Assembly (NCBI GenBank): GCA_964036155.1
Contig: OZ038423.1
Location: 12,601,249 to 12,665,248, forward strand
From: Diploscapter coronatus
Lineage: Eukaryota; Nematoda; Chromadorea; Rhabditida; Rhabditidae
DNA length: 64,000 nucleotides
Direction: 5' to 3'
Notes under the pieces: model-generated
Seen by the model: only the letters and a program-made list of their open reading frames with translations
What the model was told of the DNA's origin: nothing
Databases searched by the model: none
In this document: piece by piece, positions 24,789 through 38,772 of the stretch
Position numbering within the stretch: the first letter of the stretch is position 1
Layout of the letters: every line of letters begins with the position of its first letter
Position numbers and translations under genes: made by a program

Positions 24789-27700
24789 ATGTCCAAGCCA
24801 ATCAAAACCCCGCCCCCTCGATTTGATACTTGGGAATCTGAAGAGGCCTCTACATCTAATGATGGAATTGAAGAAACCGACTCCGATGATGCAGCGTTGG
24901 TATTGGCGGGTAAGAGATCAATATACAATTGACCAAATAGTCAAGTGGCATGCTGATAGATATTAAACTTGGAACCAAACTCAAGTCAGAATCGGCAAAA
25001 TATGTTCGTAAAATTGCGCGTTTTTATGCGAGATTAACGATTCGTAATATTAGAAAAAACGACGACAAATTAGCGCATTGTTCCGTGAGGTTGCACTAAT
25101 ACGCGCTCTATGTTGGAAGATGGGAGGAAAAAGATAGAATAGAGAAAGTGAAAACATGCATTTTTGATATATAAGAATGAGCGGAATATATTTTCCTAGT
25201 GTTTACACTTTTGAGACGCTAGACGTTTCTCATATATCAACATTTTATATTTTTCAATTAAGAGAAATTAAATTTAGATTGTCTCGAGCCAACATCAAAC
25301 ACAGATCTTCAAAACCCCGAAGATTTTATCAGATCTACATCCGACCCCCAGAAAGCCCCGGCAATTAGATCAATTTCTGGAATTGTTGAGAAAAACATCA
25401 AGAAAGCGATGGATAAAAATAAGGTATGTTTCATTTTTTATTTTATTTAAAATCATGAAATAGCTTGCAAAATACTTTCTTCTTTCATTTTAAGGGCAGG
25501 TGCAAGTTATTCCCCTTCGTGCGTCAATGTATATTTAAACTTTCCAGCAAAGCTATCAGTATTCATGTTTTGTCCTCAAATATAAATTTACATTCTAAAG
25601 GAGATTCTTCGGGGTTTCGATTTGATTCTTTGAAACTTTAAAGAAAAACATTCCTAGCTCCAATTTCCATTTAGTCCAATATGAATTGTTTCAAATTCTC
25701 TATGCTCTCTTTAAAGCGAACTATCTCTAAAATCTCACATAGCAACCGTTTTTTCTATGGTAGATAAGACCAGTGATAGGGATACATTTGCGAGGGAGTA
25801 AGGGGAATATATGAAATCCCTTCTTATATAGGGTCCATTTATATAAAATTCTTTTAGTCAATGATGATTCTTATTGTAGATTAAAAAATAGATATAGAAG
25901 ATTTTTAGAAAAATATATGATGTAGAGGAATATGAATTTCCTCCCTCTTAAGGCTCAAAATCTCCAGCAAATTCGTTAATTTTTAATTAGCACATAGGAC
26001 ATAGCATTAAATATGTCAAGAATTTCGAACGCAAATTTTCATGCTTCATCATCTTAAATTAAACTTAGCATATCCTTGAGTACTAAGATATTTTCGAACT
26101 TCTTCATTTCAAGAAAATTTAATCCGTATAAATCCATTTTGAAAACCTATGCCTCATCATATGTAGTTCTAGGATATTTTGAATCAATATTTTCCAAATT
26201 TGATTGCAAATTCTGTCTTAGATTAAGCACCGTAAACAGAATTAGCGGTATATTGTCTGTCTGAAAGGTGAATGGGTAGATTAACTCTTGGATTATCCTT
26301 TCTTGAAAATTTGTTTCTATAATATCCATTATTTACGCAATATTCCAGATAATTTTCACGAATTTGTACCTCTTTTACTTTACAGAATCATTTTTGTAGT
26401 TCAAAAGTCGATATAGAAATGGTTCACGAAAATGATATTTATTTTCATTTTTTCTTAACTCTTAAAAGTTATTTAGTCATATTCGTATTTTTACTACAAA
26501 TTAAACGAATTTTTTTTCTTAATCTAAGCCTATATCACATGTCCAATTGAAGTCATTGAAGTCATGCATATAAATTTCCTGATTTCTTTCTTATAAACTT
26601 TTAAGAGAATTCGATTTTGCGCTGACTAATTAATTTAGAAAATCATGGTTTTGAATTCATACATCTGGATTACAGGATCATTAATTATTAATGTTTATCC
26701 TCAGCTCATGATTTAATTAAATTAGATCTTCTAGATCAACTATTTTGATTAGTATCTGAAAATTCTGCAGAAAATGAATCGCCAATTTGCGAACCCGCTC
26801 ATTTTACTAGGTGACTTCTATATTTGTTCAGTTTTTCACATAGTTCCGATGTAACTTTAGCTGGTCTGGGAAATTTCCAGGAGAAGATGTAGAGGAAATT
26901 TCAGAACCTGGTTTTCACACCTAATAACATTTGACTTTGCTGTTCGTCTTCACATTTTCACTATAACTTATAAAAATCACCATTTTCATATTTTAAATTA
27001 TCATTTTCCTCGAAAAGTTGGTGAATTTTAAAAATGTACATTATAAAAATTATCAAGTTTTTCCTAAATGAGATTTGTTTTCGAAAAATTAGTGACTTTC
27101 TAATATAATTCGTTTCACGCAGGTTGTGAAGTCCTAAATTATGAATTTTCGGAATCTTTTTCGAATATATCACTTAAATTTCCGTCGAATATCAAAAATA
27201 TCGGTGAGAATTTTGAAATTCCGCGGACTTTTGGGTATTGCGTCAAAGTCGCTTAGTATTTGCTATTAATGGAAGCATCGACCTTTGGAATAGTCATTCG
27301 GCGTCTTTTTTCAAAGATATTTCACAATTTGTCGAACGCGCTTCCCGACGTAATAGTCATTCAAACTCCTTTTCTCTTCAAGGTGCAATAGTCGTGGTTA
27401 GATTTCCGAATAGTAGTTTTTGCAACAAAAACTCGACAACTAGATTTCAAATTTCTCTGAACCATATTATTTTTGCAAAAATATTGGTTTTCCATTAATT
27501 TTTTTAATCATATCCTATTTTAAAATTTCCTTAAAATGTATTCTTTACGAACTATTGTCTCCAAAAATATCCAACTTTCGTGATTTAAAATATTCATGTT
27601 TTGTAAGCGTAACTCATTGTGCTTTTAAACAATTTAAAGAATATGACTCTATTTTTCCTCCGTCTAAAAGTGCAAATTTGCTGCCCATTTACGCGCGAAA

Positions 27701-30700
27701 TACGCATTGTTCTTGGTTACTAAGCACGAAAATTTCCATAAAATACGCATTACGCAGAAAACCGAGTCAAATATTGCATCTCTAAAATTTTCAATTTCGA
27801 AATTTCAATTCTCACTGCAGATTTGCTCAATTAGCGCTCTTCAAAGTATCTACCTATAAAAATTCGTAATTCGAGAAATTTTGCTAATTTTAAACTGTAT
27901 CCGATAGCTTGTTTACCGCTTACCGATGTATGAAACTTCGAGAATTCTGTACAAACTTTCAAATTTATCCAAATACCAAAAGTTCTCCATAAGATAATGA
28001 TTTTGATGTTAGTCTCATTTTTCCTGATCAAGCCTGAGCTCTTCTTTGTTATCCTATACATAGACATTTTTGGTCCTATCATTAATTTATTGGCTTGTAC
28101 TCAAATATGGGGAATATAATGACTATCAAATTTCTCCAAAATATTTCCTCTTTTCTGGGTATCCTGGCATTTCTTCTTCATATACTCTTGGACATAGAGA
28201 AAATATAATCAAGAAAATAAATATCCAAGATAGTTTTATCGTCCTATACTTATCATAGGATTTCTAAAAATCGAAATATCTAGATCCGGAAACTAGGCAG
28301 AGGTAAAGGGTGGGTGGAGCTTAAGTTCCAAGAAAAGAGATATCTTGCTAGTATTTTAATCTAAGAAAAGGAAATGAAGGCGTCCATTCCTAAGAAAGCT
28401 ATATAAATTCTGTCCTACTCATTTTCTAAATTCCTCAATAACCTAGGAGAAGTTTCCGACAACAATTCCAACTTTCAAATTCCTGCTAATTTCGCTCCGT
28501 CACGAAATTCTACATTTCGACTTTCAAGTTGAAAAATTACTCGCTATCTACTCAGGCCAAAAATTATCCCTTCGAAGTTATTGCTCCTCTAGCATAATCG
28601 GTCTTATGATCGAGAAGCGAAAAAATTAAAAGAAAAAAAGAAACGGGAGGCGCGAAAATTCCTCACTCCGAGAAAATTCCACTAAAAATCCGCAAAAATC
28701 CCGGTATTTTTATGGAGATACTTCTCAACTACAAAGAGACGAAATATCATTCATAGATACCCCCAGAATACAAATTCATTTATCCAGCGCTTCTGGACAG
28801 GATTAGCGGATTTATTAGTCAGCAAAAGTCGGCTGATATTTTAGTTTTCTAACTATTCGCTATTTCTAAAATCTATTATCCAAATTCATAGCTTACCCAA
28901 ATTTCAAAAATGAGAAGTCATTCCTTGACAAGCATGAGAAAACAGGTATTTTTGTTTTTAATTCTATTTTGTTTTATTGCTTGAGAGATCTAAATAAGAT
29001 CTATCTAAAACGAAATAGAGTGAAGAGGCTAAATTAAATTAACCTTCTTAGAATTTTCTTTTCGAAAATGAAATAATGAGAATTTTTAAATTATAGCTTT
29101 GAAAAAATTGAAAAATTTAATTTTCTCAGGGTTTTAATTCGAAACTTTGTATTTAAAAAATCCATGGGAAAGTTATCCTTTGCAGAATTGTACCCCACCC
29201 ATGAAAATACCATTGATTCCAGATATATGGATCTAGAATTTATATCTTACTTTTTCTTATGATATCGATTCAAATATTGGAATTGTTTATATATCACATC
29301 ATTTTTAATCCTTGAATATAGGAAATTCGGATTTCTTATGCATATGTCTTGCATAATATGATAAGATATGACATAATTAATGCCTCATAACTGCGTCAAA
29401 TCGGAATTGCGGAATTGTTCAAACATAAGAAGCCATAGCTTAATGATCAATCTCAAAATGAGTCTAGTTTCAATTTTCCTAATAGGAAAACCATTGCATT
29501 TCCCATATTTCAAAGTGCATTTAGATTTTTGGAGTTAAAAATGCAGAATAAAATTTTATTTAGGACCTCAATTTAGATTCTTATTCGATTTACCTAAGTT
29601 TTTAAATTTTAGGACAAATCTTCGAATTCCCACCCCCAAAATGATGATATTATTCAATTTTCTCCTCTAAATCAAATTTAAGTTCTTCAGACCCCAGACG
29701 CTATTGTTTTACATGTTTTCTAAACTTCTGAAACTTATAGAAATGCCAAAGTATATTATATCGTCCGTTCTTCGTCCTTTCTATAATACTTAGAGTATTT
29801 GAGTCTTATTTAGATCCTGGAAACCTTTAAATATGCCTGAAAGTTATATCAGCTAGTTTTATGTCCTATCTTTCACCATGAAAAATCATCCACAGAATTT
29901 TAAGCGATATTTTTAATAGTAATTTAATTAATATCTTACTTTTTATCTAAAAACTCAATCTTAGAAGTTCTCTTAGTCCTTTTCTTACATATTTTCAACT
30001 TAGCCTTTCGTTTTCCCGACTTTAAACAACAAGGCAAATCGCACTCGCGTCCATTAGCAATTTAACCCCCTTTGCATTGTCGATTCCGTAATTTTTGCAT
30101 AGATTTTTCATTCTTTTTCCTTTCTCAAAATCCATTTATCTTTTTTCCGTATTTTGCTCGAAGTGTGCACTTTTTCATGAACCTATGAACCTACTTATTC
30201 CAGATTTTTAGTAGTCATAATTTAATTGAGATTTCTATATTTTTCCTATAACTTTCAAATATCTTCATCTTCCCTATTATTTCCATTTGTATCTTATGCC
30301 GTGACTAGGTTACACTTTTTTGAATCTTGTTAATTTTCCAAAATATTTTGCGTAATTTTTGATTACTTAACTTCTCTGCAAAATTGAACCACAAAAGTGC
30401 AAAGATGAAGCGCTTTTATTTAGTGCGTTTAGATACTCTAAAGTCTAAGACAACTCCTAAGGGAACCGCTAGACTTCACTCGTAAAATTTGGAAAAAAAA
30501 TGTTAAACAATCGAAATTTCTTGCAAACTATATTAAACTTCCTCTTCTTATATTAAATTTATTGTTGATGAATTTTGTTTTGCTCTTAATCTTGTTAAGT
30601 TAGGGGCTTCGTTTTCCATGGGAAAATATCTCAGAGCTCAAGCCTAAATTTGGGTAATTAGCGCTAGTAGCTAACGGAAAAATAGGGCAACCCGCGCGCC

Positions 30701-33700
30701 CAACATGTGATCTAACTTTGAGATTGAACAAATAAGGAAATTATTTTTCAATAGAAAATTTTTATTTAAATAATCTAGTTTTACGATTCAAAAATGGGGA
30801 ATTAACTCTTTTAATTTAAACTATTGTATGAGATCTCAAAACATTTAAGCATATCTATAATTTCTAAATTATATTTTATCGGAGATTTAAAATTTTTCGG
30901 AATAATTTAATAGATTTCGCTAGTCATGTAAAAGTCTTATTGAGAAGCTTAGATTTTCTCAGGGTGAATAATAAATTTCTGAAAATTTCTTATTTTGCGT
31001 CATAGTTATGCCTATCCTCTCTCAGATATTTTGTACGCTCTCCATATTTGCTTATTCTATTATTTTCATGGCATGTATTACGTCACAGATATCATTATTA
31101 ATCTCAGCAAAAGGCTCGATTTTGAATAAAAATCGTGTTATTACATTAATTTTATAGCGAATTTTATGTCACTAGATAGGAAATGACATGATTGTTAAAG
31201 GAATTCGGACAAACGGGGATATTTTTTCAAGGTTTAGACTGTTTTTGCAAACACATACGTATTTTATTATCGAGTGATATTACGTAAATGCTTAGAATAG
31301 TCGTAAAATGGTTGCACCAAAGTAGCCCAAAGGAAATTCGAACCAGATGAGGGTATTTTCGAATCACTTGAACTTAGGACCAAAATAAATCGTAAACCTT
31401 GATTCATTAACCAGAAGATCAGGTTTTTAAATTTAAATCCTAAATCTTAAAATGAATTTAAATTACTATTAATTCAAATTAGCTTAAATTATATATTCTT
31501 CGCCATAAAGGCCAACTTTTTCCATTCATTTAAGAATTATTATAACATTCTCGAAAACTTGTGCGAAAACAACATTGTAAGAATAAGCTAGCCTGATTAT
31601 TTTTAGAACGGTTCCTAAGCATTATAGTTGAGGCGCAATTCTCAGAATTCTTTACATCTGCCTATATCCAAAAATCCTTATCTATCCATTTTTATACATA
31701 TTTTACGCTATTCTGCTATAAATTTTATCATTGATACCACGATTTCATGAAAATATACGAAGAAATAATCTTTAGAATATTTTTTAATTTTAAAAGAAAT
31801 ATTTTAGCAATCCTTCCTTTCGAGCCCCTCTCATGAAGCCCAAAGGGCTGCTAGTTCTGGAACTGTCCATCTACCAGAAACCACTCACCATCATCCAGAG
31901 AAAGACAAGAAAACCGTCGCATTTTTAGACCCAGGTAATCGATAAAGAGGGGAGAATTTAAAATTTCATTTCTACAACTCAGAAACGCACGACATTGAGG
32001 GTCAAGGCCTATTGGGGTCTACAGGATCTCAGAGTACGCTAGACTATGTAAGATATTTATGACGTCATCTTACCGTAACCCTGACGTTACTGATTGATTA
32101 CGCCATCTAGATCACCGTAATTTAGAGCAAGCACGCCGACGTAATACGAAAAATGTCCCTGGTCGGCAAACCTTTGATCTACAAGAACTATCGGACCGAC
32201 CAACGGTTCCGAAGAATTCAAAACAAAATGCACAACTTCTTGGAGAGACCGAGGTATGCATTATTCTAATTTAGTATTACTGTAGTTTTTATTTTTAGAG
32301 GATGGAAGGCAGTGTCCTATCATTTGGCTGTGTAAGTTTTAAATTAAAATTTAAAAGATCCAAAATTGAAATTTAGGTTAGTTATGGTTCTAATGTGCCT
32401 AGCGCTATCGGTATTTTCGACAATGCCTGATTTCGAGGATAGCGCGACTTTATTGCTTTACTATATTGTAAGCTGGTTCGAAGTTAATGTTTGATCAAGA
32501 TTCAAAATTTATATCCACTTCTTTAGAATTATGTTTAGTTTTAACATATCTGAATGCTAAATTTGCGAAATTTCGGTGCTAATGTTTAGGTTTTCAAAAT
32601 TTAAGGCCATATTTAAGAAATAAGGCTTAATTCTTAATCTTAAGGAGTTCATTTTCGTGATCTGGCTAGCGGTCGAGTATATCTGCCGAGTTTGGTCGGC
32701 CGGTTGCAGGTCGAGATATCGAGGTCTCCCAGGCAGGATCAAATTTGCTACGAGCGCGTATTGCGTAATCGGTAAGTGATTTGGTCAACAACTTAGAAAA
32801 GTTGAATGCCATCATAATGAAAGCTTGAACAAAGCATACATTATAACCAGAATTTTATCATAGAGAGATATTTCCAGAGCAATGATTTTAAAACTTATGC
32901 GTTGATCCTAAGTTTTCCTGATACTTATCTAAATTTTTCAGATATCATCGTTATCCTAGCCTCTATCACCGTTCTATGTATTGGCGCTACGGGACAGGTG
33001 AGCACCTATATCTAATTACCCTAATTGACTCACTTAATTAGGTCTTTGCCGCGTCAGCAATAAGAGGATTGAGATTCTTTCAAATTTTGCGAATGCTAAG
33101 AATTGACAGGAGAGCGGGCACTTGGAAATTACTCGGATCAGTCGTGTGGGCTCATAGACAGGTAATTAAATGACCAATTAACTCGAGATAATTGGTCAAG
33201 TGGCTCAATTCCATCAAAAACGATGATTACATGCAAATAAGTTTCAAAAGTAGCCGAGGAAAGACTTACATTAGCATGTTGATAATAATTGTCCGCTTGT
33301 AGTTCCAAATAATAGATAAATCCACCAAATAACTCGAATAGAAGGTACCTTTCTTTTCCCAGAAAGTAGGCGGGCCTACCTGACCTTTTGATAATATCGT
33401 AACATGTTGGGTCATAAATGTAGAGTATCTGGTCTGGTTTGTGAATAACAAAGAAAGAATAGTGTCTAAAAGATCGGTATGACGTAATTTGAATATCCAA
33501 GAAAAGGATTAGAATAAAGATCAAACTATCAAAGATGTATACAAAAAAATAATTTCAGGAGCTATTGACAACACTTTACATTGGATTTCTGGGTCTAATA
33601 TTTTCATCATTTTTGGTCTATCTTTGCGAGAAAAATACGAATGATAAGTACCAAACGTTCGCTGATGCCCTGTGGTGGGGCGTGGTAAGAAAATGGGTTA

Positions 33701-36700
33701 AAAATGAAATTAAAAATGTAAATTTTAGATCACTTTATCTACTGTAGGATATGGTAAAATTTCAAATTTTAACCAAATTATTTTATCTTGCATAGAAAAA
33801 GATTTAGGCGACAAAACTCCTGAAACCTGGCCCGGGAAAATTATCGCTTCTTTTTGCGCTTTGCTTGGGATCTCATTCTTCGCCTTGCCTGCGGTAAAAA
33901 TCCTTAAAGAATAAGGCAAATCTTCAAATTTAGGGTATCCTGGGCTCGGGCTTTGCCTTAAAAGTACAGCAACATCAGGTATGAAGATATTAATGTTTTT
34001 GGAAGTGATCTTAAATTTTATAGTATTATAGTATATAATATTGTCGAGATCTAAATAATGTTTCAATAACATTCAATTCAGCGTCAAAAACACTTAATCC
34101 GAAGAAGAGTCCCTGCAGCTAGACTGATTCAATGTCTATGGAGGCATTATTCTGCAGCTCCTGAATCAATTTCTCTAGCGACTTGGAAAGTTCACCTCTT
34201 GCCTGAGCCAAGTCCAATGTAGGTCTTATTACGATACACCACACTTCAATTTCTACCTCTAAAATGGCTACTAATGCTTGTTTCTAACGCATTATTGTAT
34301 GCAATGCCACTAAACTTACACTTAATACAAGAAGACAAGATAGTCCTCTGTGTTTTCATAATATGAGATATGTCACTTGCAGCATGATATAATTATAAAC
34401 CATCACAAATTAACCCTCTCTAAACTAACTAATTCTAATTATTTCAGCAAGAATAAGTCCTCGAGCAAAGAGTAAGATTTCTTGTAATTCAAAAAAAAAA
34501 AAGTCTTAAGTTCTTCCCACGACATTTGAGGCATGAAATTCACGTCATAAATCTCTGAAATTGCTGTGAAAACACTAAAAAGATGAATTTTCCAAATGTT
34601 GGCAAATATTAAGGAAAAGCGTAAACTCGAACTTGAGAGGATCGAAGAAAAGATCGCTATCTCTACGTTGGCGTAGGAAGCCTCCGCCCTCGCCAAATGG
34701 TGCAGTCGTCATTGAGAGACGACTTTCCGACACTCTAGTTGAACCAGGGTTACTGAAAATGAAATTTTACCGCACGGCTTATTTGCATATTCTCTGATTT
34801 CTGCCATTTCCCCGCATGGTTTTTCCTCCACCCTTTTCAACAAAAAATCTCAATTTCATGCATGTCAATAACTATCCAACTCTGCACTTTTAACATAAAT
34901 TTCTATTTTCACTTATTTTTAAATTTCGAATTTTTGTAATGACTTAGGAATTTCGTTTTGCATTACATAAAACGATCTTTGGAAAATGACGTCATAATTC
35001 CAGGATAAAAATCGCCCCCAATGGGAACAGCTCGTTGATAAGTCGGCTGCGACAAAGCACGAGAAAACGGTTTACGAATGGGCCGGAAATCGGTAAATAT
35101 TTACCTAAAATTTGGCTCTCTTTAACTTTCTTTAAAATCAATAAGTTTTTGAAGGATTCGATTCAATTTTAAGAAATTTTTTCCAGAAGTTACCGATGCA
35201 TCCGTTACAGGTCAAGTCGCTCCCACCAATCCTTTGATGAAAAACCTTCTAGCTCCCAGATCTTCTGATAACATTAGGTGATCTGAAGGTTGTTGTCCTC
35301 TAGAAAATCCAAATTTCAGCATCGTTTCGACCTCAGAAATCTCTGAAATCGAGCAATTAGGAGCGTTAGGATTTTCCTTGGGTAAAACTAAAATATTTTT
35401 AAAAAACCGAGAAATTTGGCCTGAAATCTTAATGAAATTAGGTGGTTGGCGCACGAAGAGAGACAAGCCCGCTTCGAGAAAAGCTGCGGACGACACCGCG
35501 CTACATCCCAGAGTTACTAACACAAGCAGTTTGGGGAATATTGAAGGTAGTTCTACAAATCGAGGTCTTATTCCTAGAAACCTAACTCTCTTGCCTGGTT
35601 TTGGGCTAACGGATTTCATTTAATTTTGACTTACATTTTTGGATTTAATTAATTTTCGAAATTCTTAGTTCCATTTTGCTTTCCATTGGTGCCACAAACT
35701 GCATGGGTGTGACTTGACTGACAACGCTGGAAAGTTTCCTGAAGTTGGGGAAAGTCTTGGGAGCTTTAGAGAAGCTTCGAAAATGCTCTGAAAAGTTTCT
35801 GGACTTCTAAAAAAGCTTGACTTTCGCCAACTTCGTGTCAACTTCCGACGCAGTTTCCAGAACTTTGTGAAGTGCCTCTTTTCTAAACCATCAACTTTCT
35901 CTCTTTTCTATTCCAAGTGTTCGATGATCATAATTAGTTGGGGCAAAAATCGATACATCAATATTTAGAAGCATAGATTAACAAAAATAATCAATTAGAA
36001 GCAATTCACAAAAGTCGCACACCCACATCCGTGCAGCTTGCATGCACCACTTTTGCAATTTTACGTCGATTATTGCAATCCTGGAATTGCTCATTGCTTA
36101 GTTATTCTTTCAAAATGTATTGTTTGAAATTGAATTTATTCTTAGAGCAAAATAGTCAACTTTCCAAAAAAAATCTCTAAAATCGCAACAATTGACGCTA
36201 ATCCCGCTAAATTTTCGCTAAAACTTTCGGATCCATTTTTCTCGCACACCCGCTTAACCCTACTTTCCAGCGTGGCGTCGTCGTTCTCTGAATCTGGTGC
36301 GGTATTTGGCGCTGGAGAATCAGAATTCGGCGGAAAATTCGGGAACATCGTCGATAAGGGCGACGTTGGCGCCTCCTGGAGGACTGTCGAGGGGCGGTTC
36401 TCTGTGCGACATCGGGAACTCGTCATCAGTGGGTGGGGACTATTCTTTGATGATGGCTCCTCTTTATCAATGGTGTGCGGAAATGAAGAGAAGGAGACAG
36501 AGTCAGATCGACATGGACAACGTCTGGAGTCATCTCTCAGCGTGCGCACCCAGAAGATCGACGACGGAGGACTCAGATGGTAGAAACGTGCTACACTTTG
36601 CAAAACTTAAAGAAATTGCAAATTGCGACAGAGCTTCTTATGGAATGGGAATAATATAATCGCGCCCAAACCTTGCAATATTCCTAAAAATTGCAAATAT

Positions 36701-38338
36701 GAGGCGTACTTTATTATAACATGAGAAATAAAGCCTGCTGTCCTTTGCAGCTTCTTGAAATCATGCAAATTCGGCATATAATATATATTGCACTGGATGC
36801 TATGAATGTTAATATTATCGCACGGAATGAATAGTTTCTTTTTAATATTGCACTTTTCTGTCTGCAATTTAACATATTTATGCTAGTTTTTAAATTGAAA
36901 CAATTTATGTTCATGTCAACTATTAGATGAGGAAATACCATCCCTTCGGCCCAGAACTATGGAAGAATATACGCCTCAACTCAAAAATGCCATTCGAGCT
37001 ATACGGAGGATCCAGCTACTTGTAGCCAGGAGAAAATTCAAGGTTATTAGAAATTAAAAAATAAAAGACTTCTTTGAATGTTCAAAAACTTTAACAGAGA
37101 AATTAGTAAAGAAGAGTTGTATAAATTTCCCAAGAAATCTTATGATTTTGAACATCACCTTCAAATGTAACTATTTTTCAGGAAGCCCTAAAACCGTACG
37201 ATGTAAAAGACGTGATAGAACAATACTCCGCTGGTCACGTTGATCTTCAATCCAGAGTCAAAGTCGTCCAACAAAAGTAAGAAATATATATATATATATA
37301 TATTTTTAAATGCTGTTTTTTATTGCAGGCTTGAACTTCTCGTTGGGAAGTCTGCCGATAAAAATGAGAAGATTGTTCCGATGTCTACCAGGGTTCACCA
37401 CTTGGAGAGATCGGTACGTAGTTTGAATAATAAAAGAATCATTTTTAAATAAGAGATGTATTTTTAGGTCGATAAAATGGACAAAAAACTCGATATGATA
37501 TTGGATTTCATGATGACTGGTCGAAAACCAAATATCGTTCATGGTGTATCGCCTCCTCATTCCGCTCATGCTAGATTAGATTCTACTATTGATCCACCAA
37601 GGTATGTAATTAACTTAGGTCAGACTCGAGATAGATTGAAATTAAATACCATTGTCTATGATCGATATAACTTGAGACGAGATAAAAGGAACGTGTTTCT
37701 TTTTCCCTCTCCTGTGAGCCTCGGAATGCGCAAGACACTACCATTTGTCGCTTTGCAGTCTTTTTTTTCCATTTTCTCGATTTTAAGGGTAACTATCCAT
37801 ACTTAGTCGATAAATTTTGATCAATATCGATAGAGAAGAATAATTGGCAAAGCGCTTGTTGTGAAAATCCCGTTAATGTTGATGAAAGAACAAAAAATAA
37901 GAGAAAATGAATGAAATTTCTAATGAACAAATTTCGTCTATCTGTGCATTCAAAACCCCAAAGAGCGTGGAGAAAGAAAGGTTCTTCTTTTATTTCGTCC
38001 CAAGTTATATCGGTCATAGACAATAAAACCTGAATCATAGTTAGAATTTTTTAATTACTTCTGAAAACAAATTTAAATAATGATTTCTTCAGACTACGCC
38101 ACCAGTCAGAATCGCTACCTCAACAAAAATTCCCGCTGAACCCGCTTCGGAAGCCGATTTCCAGCAATGACACACTGTCAAGTTGGACCACCGCAAGGTC
38201 TCATTCTCCTGCACCAGGTTTGCAAGCATTTCGTGGGAACCGTGTGGCAATTGCAAAATATCGATTTTAGAAGGAAGCGAGTCTTCGCCCCTGTTGAAGG
38301 ATAACCCCATGGATTTTGACGTCACGGGTATACCATGA
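24789..38338 (+). CDS. kqt: KCNQ/KQT-type voltage-gated potassium channel
   Basis: 28 exons, 2871 nt, 956 aa: 24789-24909, 25278-25423, 31808-31934, 31983-32047, 32126-32253, 32299-32331, 32377-32467, 32645-32771, 32942-32997, 33042-33161, 33559-33684, 33729-33753, 33808-33893, 33934-33978, 34082-34218, 34448-34471, 34614-34748, 35004-35092, 35187-35277, 35320-35381, 35442-35546, 36271-36579, 36927-37042, 37182-37276, 37329-37413, 37468-37601, 38093-38217, 38271-38338. A polar N-terminus of about 155 aa precedes the family hallmarks [28 protein letters not shown]4 with [33 protein letters not shown], a TVGYGD filter (aa 385-390), [19 protein letters not shown] and post-S6 RQKHL plus an IQ-like helix A. 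A second calmodulin-binding region, helix B, has AIRAIRRIQ and [16 protein letters not shown], followed by a coiled-coil tail ([12 protein letters not shown]). Four such subunits form a plasma-membrane K+ channel that dampens excitability. The filter is TVGYG where KCNQ proteins normally have TIGYG. The last intron (38218-38270) could be retained, giving another C-terminus. Family certain; kqt-1/2/3 orthology not decided. Confidence 0.95.
25424..31807 (+). other. 6.4-kb intron of the KQT gene
   Basis: The largest intron of the gene lies between the two N-terminal exons and the rest of the protein. No conserved exon could be supported inside it. It contains a copy of the dispersed GAATATATGAAATCC motif at about 25805-25819. 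Position and size suit an enhancer-rich intron or an internal promoter for an isoform lacking the first two exons; that is inference. Confidence 0.45.
37284..37305. repeat. AT dinucleotide microsatellite
   Basis: About 11 uninterrupted AT units within a short intron of the KQT gene, just after the donor of the exon ending at 37276. Confidence 0.85.
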
Positions 38339-38377
38339 TGAAGAGTTTATTAATTTTTAAAATATCACGAGATTTCA

Positions 38378-38383
38378 AATAAA
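38378..38383 (+). promoter_or_regulatory. AATAAA polyadenylation signal, KQT gene
   Basis: Canonical signal 40 nt after the TGA at 38336-38338, supporting the spliced C-terminal exon as the main end of the gene. Confidence 0.6.
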
Positions 38384-38772
38384 ATTTCTAAAATTGAATA
38401 TTTTAGGCGTTATAAAAAGTTAATCTAAATAATAACCATATTATGATATAGAACCGTCGTGTATCATTAGTGCATTGAAAATTTAGATTCGATGAAAACA
38501 ACTAAATTTGTACATTTATATTTCTCGATATTGTCCATAATGTTTCAAAACCCGAGTGCCTCTAAGTTTCGCGAGATATCACTAGTTTTCTATGCTCATA
38601 TGTTTAAAGTCCGTAGTCGATATGTAATTAGCATAATCAATAATACGTCTTGAAATATATCTAATTTATCTCATAATATTATGATCTGCATAACTTCAGT
38701 TTCATGTTGCTTTGCTCATTGTATCAGGGCTATTTTAGCAATTTCCAAATAAATTTATTTTCGCAAATATTT

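Noticed and set aside
33138..33524. Minus-strand open stretch of 128 codons in the KQT gene
   Set aside because: Lies mostly in the intron after the S4 exon on the opposite strand; composition is typical of AT-rich intron sequence and no domain is visible.
35212..35619. Minus-strand open stretch of 135 codons
   Set aside because: It overlaps three in-phase KQT exons on the plus strand and shows no domain.
36142..36603. Minus-strand open stretch of 153 codons
   Set aside because: It is the antisense of the 309-nt KQT exon at 36271-36579, which is in phase with the rest of the channel.
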